This document shows, one piece after another, positions 7,905-15,117 of a stretch of 37,925 nucleotides of DNA. How positions within the stretch are numbered: the stretch's first letter is position 1; each line of letters opens with the position of its first letter. The notes under the pieces are model-generated. The model saw only the letters and a list, made by a program, of their open reading frames with translations, had not been told where the DNA came from and searched no databases. Source of the DNA: a virus; IMG/VR virus record IMGVR_UViG_3300035187_002427, positions 1-37,925 of that record; one strand, 5' to 3'. The position numbers and the translations under genes are program-made.

Positions 7905-8101
7905 GCTTTGCCCCTCCTTCGCTTCTTCGCCACCGGCTTGGACTTTGGCCGCTTTTTGATTTTGCGTGGCAAGAATAGCCCTAAGTGCTCGTTCATGGCC
8001 TCGAAAATTAGCCCGCTCAGGGTCATATCCATCGCTGCCGCTTGCCTGTCCCATGCCGCCCAAGCCTCTTCGGGCTGGGAGATGTTTTTGCGTTCGGTCA
8101 T
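7901..8101 (-). CDS. Small basic protein, possible DNA binder
   Basis: A 66-residue protein: MTERKNISQPEEAWAAWDRQ, a helix pair (AMDMTLSGLIFEAMNEHLGL) that fits a ribbon-helix-helix fold, and a basic tail (KKRPKSKPVAKKRRRGKA). Probably a small DNA-binding protein. Confidence 0.5.
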   Translation of the reverse strand: MTERKNISQPEEAWAAWDRQAAAMDMTLSGLIFEAMNEHLGLFLPRKIKKRPKSKPVAKKRRRGKA

Positions 8102-8265
8102 CTTGTAAAAACCCTCGATTCTGCTTCCCCCTCAAGCATAAACATTGGCAAGTTTCCTGCTTTTGGCGTCCACTGCCAAAACGTCGCAACAACCTTTTTC
8201 CCTTCAATCATGTCGCCCAGTTTGACTGGGTGGGATTTTCGCATTGACTCAAAATAACCGTTCAT
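8098..8265 (-). CDS. Small hypothetical protein, 55 residues
   Basis: ATGA overlap at both ends. Begins MNGYFESMRKSHPVKLGDMI, then EGKKVVATFWQWTPKAGNLP and MFMLEGEAESRVFTR. Beta-rich, SH3-like in pattern. Function unknown. Confidence 0.55.
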   Translation of the reverse strand: MNGYFESMRKSHPVKLGDMIEGKKVVATFWQWTPKAGNLPMFMLEGEAESRVFTR

Positions 8266-8534
8266 TTTACCTCCTGAGTTGAGCCGTACTCGTTTTCAAA
8301 CTCTGGCCGAGGCCCGATATAGCACCACCACGCAAACTCCGGTTCGCTTTGCGGTGCTTGGAATGTAACACCGACCAGCACCGGAGCAATGTTTTGCTGC
8401 CCACCACCGCAAGCCCAGATGCCGGGATGCGTTACGTATCCCCACTCGAAGCGGAATTTTTCCTTGCCGTAACTAGCTAAATGATGGTTTTGCGATGCCT
8501 TTTCGCAGTTGATTATGTTTTTGCGTTCGGTCAT
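8262..8534 (-). CDS. Hypothetical protein
   Basis: Start at 8534 by ATGA overlap; 90 residues. Begins MTERKNIINCEKASQ, the first seven residues also opening another gene at 8101. The remainder (FRFEWGYVTHPGIWACGGGQQN, FAWWCYIGPRPEFENEYG) is aromatic-rich and beta-like. No family recognised. Confidence 0.5.
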   Translation of the reverse strand: MTERKNIINCEKASQNHHLASYGKEKFRFEWGYVTHPGIWACGGGQQNIAPVLVGVTFQAPQSEPEFAWWCYIGPRPEFENEYGSTQEVK

Positions 8535-8935
8535 TGGGTCACCTCGATGATCGTTCCGACTGAATCGCATGGGCCAACGTACCACTTCGCGACCGTAAGC
8601 ATAAACACTTGCCCGTCGTCATTGTAGGCGATTTCATTCAAGGCATCGAGGATTGCCTTGCCGACATTGTCCAGGTCCGGCTTTGTGGTCTTTGGTTCTA
8701 GCTGTTGCCGTCGCTTCTTGCTGTGGCTCTTTGGTCGGTCGAACAAACAAACGATCCGAATTTCAACCGGCCCCTCTACCACTTCGCCGCCTGCGTTGAC
8801 GTAAGCCAACCTGACTGCTTGCTTGTAGGCGTGAATCGGATGGTCTCGCTCTGTGTAGGCCCTCGCAAAGCCGTTCTTTGTCGAAACCTTGACTCTTGGC
8901 TGGGCGATCGGTTCGCCTGGAATAAAGATCTTCAT
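8531..8935 (-). CDS. rusA: RusA-family Holliday junction resolvase
   Basis: A 134-residue protein of normal RusA length. It starts with IFIPGEPIAQPRVKVS, holds FDRPKSHSKKRRQ (residues 65-77), and the catalytic core KPDLDNVGKAILDALNE (D87, D89) followed by YNDDGQV (D106, D107). RusA dimers bind four-way junctions and cut them with magnesium, clearing recombination branches before packaging. The nearby RecE-type exonuclease suggests a complete recombination set. ATGA overlaps next gene. Confidence 0.9.
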   Translation of the reverse strand: MKIFIPGEPIAQPRVKVSTKNGFARAYTERDHPIHAYKQAVRLAYVNAGGEVVEGPVEIRIVCLFDRPKSHSKKRRQQLEPKTTKPDLDNVGKAILDALNEIAYNDDGQVFMLTVAKWYVGPCDSVGTIIEVTQ

Positions 8936-9141
8936 TCGCCCACCTCCTTAATCAATCGCTCAAGCTTAGCGAAAAGTTTCTCGCTTGGTCGCTTGCCGGT
9001 CTTATAACAGGCGATGTACTCATCCTTGGCCTTTACCAACTCGCGAAGTAGCCTGCATTCCATAACTAGCATCCTTCCAGCTTCGCTGCCGCTTGCTATC
9101 GCCGCTGCTTCGGCTTCCGTGATTTTTCTAAACTTGCTCAT
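8932..9141 (-). CDS. Small helical protein
   Basis: Start at 9141 by ATGA overlap, 69 residues: KITEAEAAAIASGSEAGRML, CRLLRELVKAKDEYIACYKTG, KLFAKLERLIKEVGE. Helical and charged; function unknown. It sits directly before the RusA-like gene. Confidence 0.5.
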   Translation of the reverse strand: MSKFRKITEAEAAAIASGSEAGRMLVMECRLLRELVKAKDEYIACYKTGKRPSEKLFAKLERLIKEVGE

Positions 9142-9599
9142 TCGCAGACCTCGATCCTGCATTGGTCCCATTGACCGCTCAACTCTTGCTCTTCGTTGAC
9201 ACAAAGAAAAGGGAATCGCTCCAGCTCTTTGACCGTGCAATAGCGATGGAATTGGCCGCAATTGGAAACGAACATGTAGGCGTTCTTTGGTCCGTGGTGA
9301 ATCGATTTCAAGAAGCCTTCCGTTCCATGCCTCTTATGCCCCGGCGAAACAAATCGCACCGCATCGCCGACCTTGATGGGGTCGCTCGAACTATTCGGGA
9401 TTTCCGAAGAGTTGGCCGGCTCGACGGGTCGGCATTGCTTCCTGCCAGCCCAAAACCAGTTATCCTTACCGCTCGGCGTGACCTTTATCAGGCTCTCGCA
9501 GGGATCAATCACCTTGCACTTAATCCAGACAAAATCGCCTGCCTTCACTTGCCCGCCCTCCTTGCTGGATGGGTCTTGTTTGTCAATTTCGTGATCCAT
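9138..9599 (-). CDS. Hypothetical protein with two SH3-like regions
   Basis: A 153-residue protein. Two beta regions, VKAGDFVWIKCKVIDPCE and IKVGDAVRFVSPGHKRHGTEG, resemble KOW/SH3-like barrels that bind RNA or protein. A His/Cys-bearing stretch (SNCGQFHRYCTV) follows. No enzyme motif. Confidence 0.5.
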   Translation of the reverse strand: MDHEIDKQDPSSKEGGQVKAGDFVWIKCKVIDPCESLIKVTPSGKDNWFWAGRKQCRPVEPANSSEIPNSSSDPIKVGDAVRFVSPGHKRHGTEGFLKSIHHGPKNAYMFVSNCGQFHRYCTVKELERFPFLCVNEEQELSGQWDQCRIEVCE

Positions 9600-9697
9600 T
9601 GCCTAAGCCCCTTGTTTCGTTCCTGTAGTAGTTTGACCCGCATTTCCAGCCAATACACTTTGTCTTGGAGTTTGCGGGTCTTTTCGTCGTCGGTCAT
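9545..9697 (-). CDS. Small coiled-coil protein, 50 residues
   Basis: Start at 9697 by ATGA overlap. Nearly all helix with heptad spacing (KLQDKVYWLEMRVKLLQERN, then KGLRQWITKL) and a basic end. Function unknown. Confidence 0.5.
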   Translation of the reverse strand: MTDDEKTRKLQDKVYWLEMRVKLLQERNKGLRQWITKLTNKTHPARRAGK

Positions 9698-10161
9698 CGT
9701 CGCACCTGCGCCGCTGCCAAATCCGCTAAAACTTGGTCCCGAGTCGCGTAGTGTTCCGCTTTGGTGATCTTGCCAAGCTTGCATTGCTCGCCGGACTCAA
9801 GCACCCTGGCAATGAATGGCCGCAGCGAAACATGGCTGTAATTGCCCGTCGGTTCTTCTCTGTTGCGAATCATGTCAACCAGTTGCGTCTTGCGTGCGTT
9901 TACCCGATCCTGCAAGACAACCGCCCGAAGGTGTAAAGCAAAATCGCCTAGCTCGTAATATTGAGGCCTTGGCAGTTCGTCCTTGGACCATCGATAAACC
10001 ACGGAGATAGCTTCCTGGGTTGTAATGTCCCGGAGGGTCATTGCCCAAGCGTCGATAGTTCCGAGCACGCTGCTTGTCTCTTTGTTCAGGTAGGTGCCAA
10101 GGCTCGGAAAATGGATCATGGCGATTCGCGTAAAAAATTCTCGATTCTCAGACGTTTCCAT
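9694..10161 (-). CDS. Possible helicase loader
   Basis: A 155-residue helical protein overlapping the initiator gene by 14 bases. Its N-terminal half (FFTRIAMIHFPSLGTYLNKE, WAMTLRDITTQEAISVVYRWSKD) resembles the helical domain of phage loaders of the SPP1 G39P type, and its place right after an initiator is that of lambda P. No ATPase motif is present. The call depends mainly on context. Confidence 0.45.
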   Translation of the reverse strand: METSENREFFTRIAMIHFPSLGTYLNKETSSVLGTIDAWAMTLRDITTQEAISVVYRWSKDELPRPQYYELGDFALHLRAVVLQDRVNARKTQLVDMIRNREEPTGNYSHVSLRPFIARVLESGEQCKLGKITKAEHYATRDQVLADLAAAQVRR

Positions 10162-10906
10162 TGTTCATTTCCTCGATAAGCTTGAGGGTCTTTTCTGCGT
10201 TGGTAAGTTTTCTGCTGGGTTGGGCTCCTGTCGCTGGCCCGCCGACCGGCTTTAGCAAGCCCTGCCCGCCGTCATCGTGGCAAATGTTCTTGGCCCCGAT
10301 CCGAATCGAAAACTCGATGTCTTTCAGGGCCTTGGCTTCACCCCTTCGGAGCAAGTCCATAATCACCGCGTCGGCTTGAGCCTCTGGCATCCACTGCCCA
10401 TCCTTCGCGAATCGGAAGTCCAGCCATCGGACCCAATCCTTTTTGAGCCAATTAGGCAGTGTATCTATATTTGAATACTCTTCTCTTCTCTTCTCTTCTC
10501 TGGTCCCCTGTTCCGTCCCGGTTTTGTCCCCCGGTTTGTCCCCCTTGCTAGGGGACAGCTTTATACGCTGCATAGCCTTCTTTTTCTGGCCTTTTGCACG
10601 TTCTTTCGCGCTTTTCGACAGGTGAACCTCGTACCCGGGAATCGAAACCACGCCATCCTCGACGTATAGCCAGCCGACCGAAACTAGAGCGTCTGCAAAC
10701 CCGTCCCTCCCTGCGACCCTATCTAGTCCCTTTTTTGTCCCCTTTACTTGGGGACAATCTGGGGACAGATTCAGGTCGACCCAAAGCCAAAACGCGACTA
10801 GATGCCCTACCACTTCATGGGGCGAAGCGTCGAGCGTGTCGGCCAGCAGCATAACCTCGGGCTTGCCCAATAGCCCATGCTCGATTTTGATCCAATCACC
10901 GGCCAT
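10148..10906 (-). CDS. Replication initiator-like protein
   Basis: A 252-residue protein; of two adjacent ATGs I chose 10906 (GAGG 8 bases upstream). The first 100 residues (WIKIEHGLLGKPEVMLLADTL, VGHLVAFWLWVDLN, VGWLYVEDGVVSIPGYEVHL) form a winged-helix pattern of phage initiators. A charged linker (SPSKGDKPGDKTGTEQGT) leads to a C-terminal domain with WLDFRFAKDGQWMPEAQADAVI. The linker DNA holds repeated GTCCCC units, as the lambda O gene holds its origin. A Glu/Arg run (REEKRREEY) comes from a GAGAA repeat. Confidence 0.7.
   Translation of the reverse strand: MAGDWIKIEHGLLGKPEVMLLADTLDASPHEVVGHLVAFWLWVDLNLSPDCPQVKGTKKGLDRVAGRDGFADALVSVGWLYVEDGVVSIPGYEVHLSKSAKERAKGQKKKAMQRIKLSPSKGDKPGDKTGTEQGTREEKRREEYSNIDTLPNWLKKDWVRWLDFRFAKDGQWMPEAQADAVIMDLLRRGEAKALKDIEFSIRIGAKNICHDDGGQGLLKPVGGPATGAQPSRKLTNAEKTLKLIEEMNNGNV
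10459..10557. other. Candidate replication origin with GTCCCC iterons
   Basis: GTCCC-type units occur at 10503, 10515 (GTCCCG), 10526 and 10538, with an inverted GGGGAC at 10551, spaced about 11-13 bases. Next to them is an AT-rich stretch (10459-10478) and a TTCTC repeat (10481-10500). Iterons plus an easily melted tract inside the initiator linker is the lambda O/ori design. Confidence 0.5.
10726..10767. repeat. GTCCC(C) repeat cluster 2
   Basis: Inside the initiator gene: GTCCC at 10726, GTCCCC at 10737, and inverted GGGGAC at 10750 and 10761. A possible secondary set of initiator sites. Confidence 0.45.
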
Positions 10907-10941
10907 CATTTCACCCTCAGTTAAAACCACCAAACAATAAT

Positions 10942-11235
10942 CTAGCCGCCGTGTTTTTCGAGTAGGTCGTTAGCATCTCCGAAAGCCTGTTCCGCCTCGT
11001 CGATATGCTGCCAGCCCAAGAGGGGTTCCGAGTGGGTGAGGATCTTCCTCAGCACCTCCAGCAATCTTGGAGCGTCGGCCATCAGTTCGGCGTTGGCTTG
11101 CGTCTGTGCGGGTTCGCCATCGCCACCGTCGAGGCTAGCTAATCGCTGGCCGTCTGCTGTGATCCTCCATGTATTTTTGTACGCCTCGGATTCCTGAAAC
11201 CCCCACGGACCCGGAGTGAATTTCGATTTTGCCAT
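10942..11235 (-). CDS. Conserved phage protein (FTPGPW / ADAPRLLE type)
   Basis: Start at 11235, where AGGA lies 6 bases upstream; 97 residues. It begins AKSKFTPGPWGFQES and later has ANAELMADAPRLLEVLRKIL, two texts that mark a very common phage protein of unknown function. It lies just upstream of the replication initiator. Confidence 0.7.
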   Translation of the reverse strand: MAKSKFTPGPWGFQESEAYKNTWRITADGQRLASLDGGDGEPAQTQANAELMADAPRLLEVLRKILTHSEPLLGWQHIDEAEQAFGDANDLLEKHGG

Positions 11236-11251
11236 CATATTTCCTTTCAAG

Positions 11252-11274
11252 TTAAAACCGCCCCACACGGAGCG
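11252..11274 (-). terminator. Possible weak terminator
   Basis: CGCTCC-GTGT-GGGGCG followed by GTTTTAA on the minus strand, just after the stop at 11289. The stem is 6 bp and the T run short, so read-through is likely. Confidence 0.4.
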
Positions 11275-11288
11275 TAAAAGAGCCGCCC

Positions 11289-11654
11289 CTAGCGAATACC
11301 GCCGGGAATCAATTCGTCTGCGATACTGTAAAGCTCGGCGAACAATACGCCGATAGCCGCCGCATCTTGAGCCGAACAAAAATGGATCATGCAATCATCC
11401 TGAATATCGAAGTGCCAATTCGAGCATCCGTCCCATTTAATCGAGCCATGCAAAAACCGCTCGGCTTTTGACAAGTCGTCCGTTGGGTTTGGCCTCGATC
11501 CGGTCGGCAAGTTCCATAGGGTAGTCGGTTCGCTCGAAAGGATCTCGAATACCTCGAACTCGCAATAGTGCTCAAACGGCTTACAAACGATCGTAAACAC
11601 CGCTTCCCCTCTAGCCGCAACAGTCCTCAGAATCTTTTCGTTTACGTCGCTCAT
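11289..11654 (-). CDS. Hypothetical protein
   Basis: I start at 11654 (AAGG 7 bases upstream), 121 residues; the longer frame runs back through the terminator. Sequence: DVNEKILRTVAARGEAVFTIVC, FEVFEILSSEPTTLW, a Cys-containing middle (DGCSNWHFDIQDDCMIHFC) and a C-terminal helix. No family recognised. Confidence 0.55.
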   Translation of the reverse strand: MSDVNEKILRTVAARGEAVFTIVCKPFEHYCEFEVFEILSSEPTTLWNLPTGSRPNPTDDLSKAERFLHGSIKWDGCSNWHFDIQDDCMIHFCSAQDAAAIGVLFAELYSIADELIPGGIR

Positions 11655-11883
11655 TATTCGCCTTTCAAAAGCCATTGAAACAAAAATTAAAAGAGCCGCC
11701 CGCCCGTTAGGACGGACGGCCCTGGGGCAAACGGCGGAAGTTTCAACGCCACTTGCCAACGGTCGTTTGGGCCGATTAAACCCGGCACGATCCGCGCACC
11801 AGTCCGTGAGGAAATTCCTCTTAGCGGGATTCTTGCCAGTAGACAGCAAGCACCTTTGCCGAGGTGGACCAGCCTCTTTGGGG
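11655..11883. other. Non-coding gap with structured sequence
   Basis: 229 bases without a supported gene. On the minus strand it holds several inverted repeats (a perfect GAGGAA/TTCCTC pair near 11813-11825, GCCG/CGGC, GGCG/CGCC) and ends in a strong terminator. It may encode a structured small RNA of about 190 bases, but no promoter is clear. Confidence 0.45.
11682..11720 (-). terminator. Strong rho-independent terminator
   Basis: An 11-bp stem (11720-11710 with 11705-11695, GCCGTCCGTCC with GGGCGGGCGGC, two G-T pairs) with a 4-base loop is followed by TCTTTTAATTTTT. It ends the methyltransferase transcript or the RNA of the gap. Confidence 0.75.
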
Positions 11884-12840
11884 TCAAAATAAAACGCCTT
11901 GCTCCAATCGCTTCAAACTGATTTCGACGTACTCAGGATTAAGTTCGATGCCGACATACCGGCAACTAAGGCCCCTAGCCACCATCGCCGTAGTACCCGA
12001 TCCGCTGAACGGGTCAAGCACAACGCCTCCCTCCCTGCATCCTGCCATGATGCAAGGTTTAACTAAGTCGGCAGGCATTACCGCGAAGTGCGCCCCGCTG
12101 TAAGGCTTAGTTGTTATGGTCCATACGGAGCGACGATTGCGGATCGTTGGCGCGATTCCTTCGTGATAGCGGGCTAGAAACGAGTTTATCCCCGCGTTGC
12201 CGCCTCCAGTACCGTGCGTCTCGCGAGTGTCGGTAATCTTTCGGCCTGGCTTTCTGTCGCATACCGCTTCCTCGCTAATCGCTTCGGCATCGTAGTAATA
12301 CCGCTCCGACTTGCTTAGCAAGAAAACGTACTCATGCGCCTTGGTACAGCGATCCGTGACGCTCTCAGGCATCGGATTCGGCTTGTGCCAAATAATGTCC
12401 TGCCGCAAGTACCAGCCGTCGGCTTGCAATGCAAACGCAACGCGCCAGGGTATGCCGATGAGGTCTTTGGCTTTCAATCCTTCGGGTACTTTGTCTATGC
12501 TTTGCATCCCACCCGCAAGATAAGTCGCTTTTTGACCAACCCCCATTTTGTGTACTGTGTTCATTTTTGATTGAACACCGCCGCCATTTCTTGCGTAGCT
12601 ATCACCAAGGTTAAGCCATAGCGTTCCGTCGCCTTTCAAAAGCCGCTTGACTTCGCGGAATACCTCGACCATTCGAGCAACGTATTCCTCCGGCGTAGAC
12701 TCAAGCCCTATTTGGCCGTCGTGGCCGTAGTCACGCAAGCCCCAATAAGGAGGCGAAGTAACGCAGCAATCTATCGACTCGCTCGGCATGGTTCGCATCA
12801 CCTCGCAATTATCGCCGCAGATTATTCTGTTGGTTTTCAT
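11884..12840 (-). CDS. Type II-like DNA methyltransferase (N4-C or N6-A), beta class
   Basis: Start at 12840 (AAGG 7 bases upstream), 318 residues. Motif IV TSPPYWGLRDYG is at residues 28-39, and motif I DPFSGSGTT at 276-284 near the C-terminus, with VGIELNPEYV after it: the order of a beta-class amino-methyltransferase. The SPPY form is common in N4-cytosine enzymes and some N6-adenine ones. No restriction partner is seen, so it is probably an orphan enzyme protecting phage DNA or marking it. The region between motifs, with GTGGGNAGINSF, would be the target domain. Confidence 0.9.
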   Translation of the reverse strand: MKTNRIICGDNCEVMRTMPSESIDCCVTSPPYWGLRDYGHDGQIGLESTPEEYVARMVEVFREVKRLLKGDGTLWLNLGDSYARNGGGVQSKMNTVHKMGVGQKATYLAGGMQSIDKVPEGLKAKDLIGIPWRVAFALQADGWYLRQDIIWHKPNPMPESVTDRCTKAHEYVFLLSKSERYYYDAEAISEEAVCDRKPGRKITDTRETHGTGGGNAGINSFLARYHEGIAPTIRNRRSVWTITTKPYSGAHFAVMPADLVKPCIMAGCREGGVVLDPFSGSGTTAMVARGLSCRYVGIELNPEYVEISLKRLEQGVLF

Positions 12841-12859
12841 CGAGTAGCCTTTCAATCGG

Positions 12860-13081
12860 TTAGGGTTGCGGGTCTAGTTTCTTCGCTGGCTTGCTGCTCA
12901 AACTCTTTTGGCTCGCCGAGTAAGCGACTTTTGATTCGATCTCTCGAACATCGTAAATCACTTGCCAGCCTGTCGCCTTATGGCAAAAGACCCCTTCGAT
13001 CTCAACCTCGCAGGGGATTCCGCTCTTGTCAAGGATTACGGTTTGCCCTGGTTTGAACTTTACTTCCCATTCGCGATTCAT
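12860..13081 (-). CDS. Small hypothetical protein, SH3-like pattern
   Basis: A 73-residue protein: WEVKFKPGQTVILDKSGIPCEV, then GVFCHKATGWQVIYDV, typical of a small SH3-like barrel, with a Ser/Lys-rich tail. Many phage proteins have this text without known function. Confidence 0.55.
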   Translation of the reverse strand: MNREWEVKFKPGQTVILDKSGIPCEVEIEGVFCHKATGWQVIYDVREIESKVAYSASQKSLSSKPAKKLDPQP

Positions 13082-13106
13082 CTATCCACCTCCAAAGAAT
13101 TGAAAC

Positions 13107-13274
13107 TTAAAACTTCCATCCATTGACCCGAAGCACCTCGAGCGCAAACAGGCAAGCCGTCGCAACAATCGCGCCCGTCATTAGCGTCAACGCGAACTCG
13201 CCATTCAACCTATCTAGCTTCCGCTCGATCCGGTCGAGTTGGCTTTCGTCGTCAGGGGGTTGGTAGGGATTCAT
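13107..13274 (-). CDS. Small membrane protein, 55 residues
   Basis: Starts by TAATG overlap with the nuclease stop. Begins MNPYQPPDDESQLDRIERKL, a charged helix, then one membrane span (LTLMTGAIVATACLFALEVL) and a short tail. The layout of N-terminal coil plus span is seen in small phage membrane proteins of unknown role. Confidence 0.55.
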   Translation of the reverse strand: MNPYQPPDDESQLDRIERKLDRLNGEFALTLMTGAIVATACLFALEVLRVNGWKF

Positions 13275-13669
13275 TACCAGTGCCTTTCCTTGGCGTGACC
13301 TTCGACGATTAGCCGCCTGTTAATTGAACCCTGGAAAAAATTCTGCGTTCCTTGGGCGTCTGCGTAATCCATATCTCGCTCCATGTCTGCCTCGCTCTTG
13401 TACAGCACCGCCAGAAATCGCCCGTACTTGTCCCGCTTGGCCTTAGTCTCTAGCTGGATCGTCTGTACGTAGATCGCCTCAAGGGGTTGCAGTACCTCCC
13501 GTAGCCACGCCTTAGCCGCCTTGCCCTCAGCGGTATTCATCTCAGGTGCATCGATGCCGTAGAGCCTGAATCGCTCTTTGCGTGACGTGTCGAATCCCAG
13601 GTCAACAATCAGGTCCACGGTATCGCCATCGACTACGCGGATTAATCCGGCTTTGTAGATGTAGATCAT
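13274..13669 (-). CDS. Staphylococcal nuclease homologue (thermonuclease)
   Basis: A 131-residue SNase-fold protein. Active-site residues line up with the staphylococcal enzyme: VDGDTV at residues 13-18, then R35-LYGI-D40-AP-E43, and DKYGRFLAVL (R84), the second arginine. The fold cleaves DNA and RNA with calcium. It has no signal peptide, so it acts in the cell, perhaps in host DNA breakdown or repair. An insertion near residues 93-115 (ADMERDMDYADAQGTQNFFQG) is unusual, but residues SINRRLIVEGHA at the end match the family. Confidence 0.88.
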   Translation of the reverse strand: MIYIYKAGLIRVVDGDTVDLIVDLGFDTSRKERFRLYGIDAPEMNTAEGKAAKAWLREVLQPLEAIYVQTIQLETKAKRDKYGRFLAVLYKSEADMERDMDYADAQGTQNFFQGSINRRLIVEGHAKERHW

Positions 13670-13851
13670 AGCCCCTCCCCTTCCGTTTGTTTCTCAATTA
13701 ATGCCCTGGCGAATTTAAGCCCGTTGATGAAACCAATATGCCCGCAAAGCAATTCGTGGTAGCCCAAAGTGCCACGCTTGAGATTTTCGCATGTCGTTCG
13801 AGTTGCCGCGATCTCCGCATCGATCCGATCTAGGATTTCTTGGTCAGTCAC
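13666..13851 (-). CDS. Small helical protein
   Basis: A 61-residue helical protein with a GTG start that overlaps the previous stop (GTGA): TDQEILDRIDAEIAATRTTC, LCGHIGFINGLKFARALIEK. Function unknown. Confidence 0.5.
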   Translation of the reverse strand: MTDQEILDRIDAEIAATRTTCENLKRGTLGYHELLCGHIGFINGLKFARALIEKQTEGEGL

Positions 13852-14207
13852 GATAGCCCCTCTCCTTCCGTGACTTCGCGATCGATTTCGATCAGGGCGA
13901 AACCGTACATCCTAGCCTCTGCGATTGCTTCGGATTGGAGCATAAAAACGCACGTTCCGCCGTTTGCGTAAACCACCATCCACCTTTGCACCCGAATCGT
14001 TTTATTCGGCGGTGGGGCTAGGTTCCGAGGGGAATCAGTCGGATTGTACATTTTGCGCCCTGTCTCGTCCCATCCTGCAGCCTCCCATTGCCCCAAGCAT
14101 TTGGTCCTGCCAGTGTATCGAAAAGCCTCTTGCCCCTCGTTGATCGCGTCGATAAAGGCCTCTTCGCCGTTTGCCAGTTTAACCGGCCCGATCTGCCATT
14201 TATTCAT
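13848..14207 (-). CDS. Hypothetical accessory protein
   Basis: A 119-residue protein; I prefer the second of two adjacent ATGs because GGAGG lies too close to the first. Beta-rich: WQIGPVKLANGEEAFIDAIN, QRWMVVYANGGTCVFMLQSEA, with a helix at the end. No family recognised. Confidence 0.5.
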   Translation of the reverse strand: MNKWQIGPVKLANGEEAFIDAINEGQEAFRYTGRTKCLGQWEAAGWDETGRKMYNPTDSPRNLAPPPNKTIRVQRWMVVYANGGTCVFMLQSEAIAEARMYGFALIEIDREVTEGEGLS

Positions 14208-14469
14208 CATCGCCTCCGTTCACTTTAGCAATTGCCCGCCATTCACCCCGCGTCATTTTGCTCTGCTCTATCGTGAGGATCGCAACATTTTCTTCGCCTT
14301 CCTCGCCAAGCCTGCCAAACATGGCGTCTAGCACGTTATGAGCGTGTTCTAGCATGTCATCCGAGTCATCAAATACGATTCGGTTTGGCTTTCCCTCTTC
14401 GTCCGGGCTAACGTACCAGACTTGCATTTCAATGTTGCCATCGTCGATTTCTTCGCTGCTATTCGCCAT
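14200..14469 (-). CDS. Acidic small protein
   Basis: Start at 14469 with GAGG 6 bases upstream; 89 residues. Sequence is acidic (SSEEIDDGNIEMQVWYVSPDEEG, IVFDDSDDMLEHAHNVLDAM). No family recognised. Highly acidic phage proteins of this size sometimes mimic DNA, but nothing here proves it. Confidence 0.5.
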   Translation of the reverse strand: MANSSEEIDDGNIEMQVWYVSPDEEGKPNRIVFDDSDDMLEHAHNVLDAMFGRLGEEGEENVAILTIEQSKMTRGEWRAIAKVNGGDDE

Positions 14470-14689
14470 CTTGCACCTCAATTAAATCAAAAACACTTTC
14501 CTTTCCGACCATATACCGCCCATCGCTACGCCACGTTTCCTGGGCCCAGTCAGCCGGATCTTCACTCGGCGGCTCGTTGCTATGATTGCCGACCTCCCCG
14601 CGTAGATCGTAGCCGTAGCCGTCGCCATTGATCGGCTCGATGTTTCGCACCCGATAGCCGCCGCGTGTCGTTGGTTCCCATTGCCTCAT
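14459..14689 (-). CDS. Phage accessory protein, WRDDGR domain, second copy
   Basis: A 76-residue protein resembling the first 60 residues of its upstream neighbour: RQWEPTTRGGYRVRNI, a middle PINGDGYGYDLRGEV, then TWRSDGRYMVGKESVFDLIEV. It is a stand-alone copy, joined by TAATG overlap. Function unknown. Confidence 0.58.
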   Translation of the reverse strand: MRQWEPTTRGGYRVRNIEPINGDGYGYDLRGEVGNHSNEPPSEDPADWAQETWRSDGRYMVGKESVFDLIEVQDGE

Positions 14690-15117
14690 TAAAGCACCTC
14701 CGTTTTTTCGGTAAAAATACAGCCGTCCTCGTCGATCTGAAACAGAAATAGTTCGCCGTGAATCGAGACCAAAGCGTTTTCCTTACCGCACGCCCTCATA
14801 GCCTCTCGAAGTTTCTCGTCGGCATCGCTCATTCTTTCCATAGCTGCTTGCTCTGCGTCGCTAGCTAGCTTGTACGCCATCGCCGCCAAAGCCAAATCGA
14901 CTCGCGCCTTCGCAGGGCTAGGGGCCTCTGGTTCGATGGGGAGTAGGTCGTATGGGCTTTCGCCGTCCGATGCCTGCCTGCCGTCATCCCTCCAGGAAAC
15001 GGGGATCGCCATTCCCAAATCAGTCACCTCGCCAATAATAGGATATTTTGCTCCGGGGTTCTTTGCTGTGATCCGGTATTGATGCCCGCCTCTAGTTGTT
15101 GCTTGCCATTGTGTCAT
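14689..15117 (-). CDS. Phage accessory protein, WRDDGR domain
   Basis: A 142-residue protein whose first 60 residues (MTQWQATTRGGHQYRI, then SWRDDGRQASDGESPYDLLPIE) belong to a widespread phage accessory domain of unknown function. The next gene holds a second copy. The C-terminal 80 residues (LALAAMAYKLASDAEQAAMERM...) form a helix followed by a small beta part. Confidence 0.6.
   Translation of the reverse strand: MTQWQATTRGGHQYRITAKNPGAKYPIIGEVTDLGMAIPVSWRDDGRQASDGESPYDLLPIEPEAPSPAKARVDLALAAMAYKLASDAEQAAMERMSDADEKLREAMRACGKENALVSIHGELFLFQIDEDGCIFTEKTEVL

Noticed and set aside
7262-8108. Long plus-strand frames (182 and 206 codons)
   Set aside because: They lie opposite a chain of overlapping minus-strand genes with good ribosome sites; the translated products show no domain and no plausible start signals.
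9162-9767. Plus-strand frame of 201 codons
   Set aside because: It mirrors minus-strand genes with ATGA overlaps; composition is that of an antisense shadow.
10481-10500. TTCTC repeat as a CRISPR-like or tandem-repeat array
   Set aside because: It is a 5-base microsatellite inside the initiator gene. No direct repeats with unique spacers were seen anywhere in the window.
14200-14469. Acidic protein as an anti-restriction DNA mimic
   Set aside because: Acidity alone is not enough; it has no resemblance to Ocr or ArdA that I can see.
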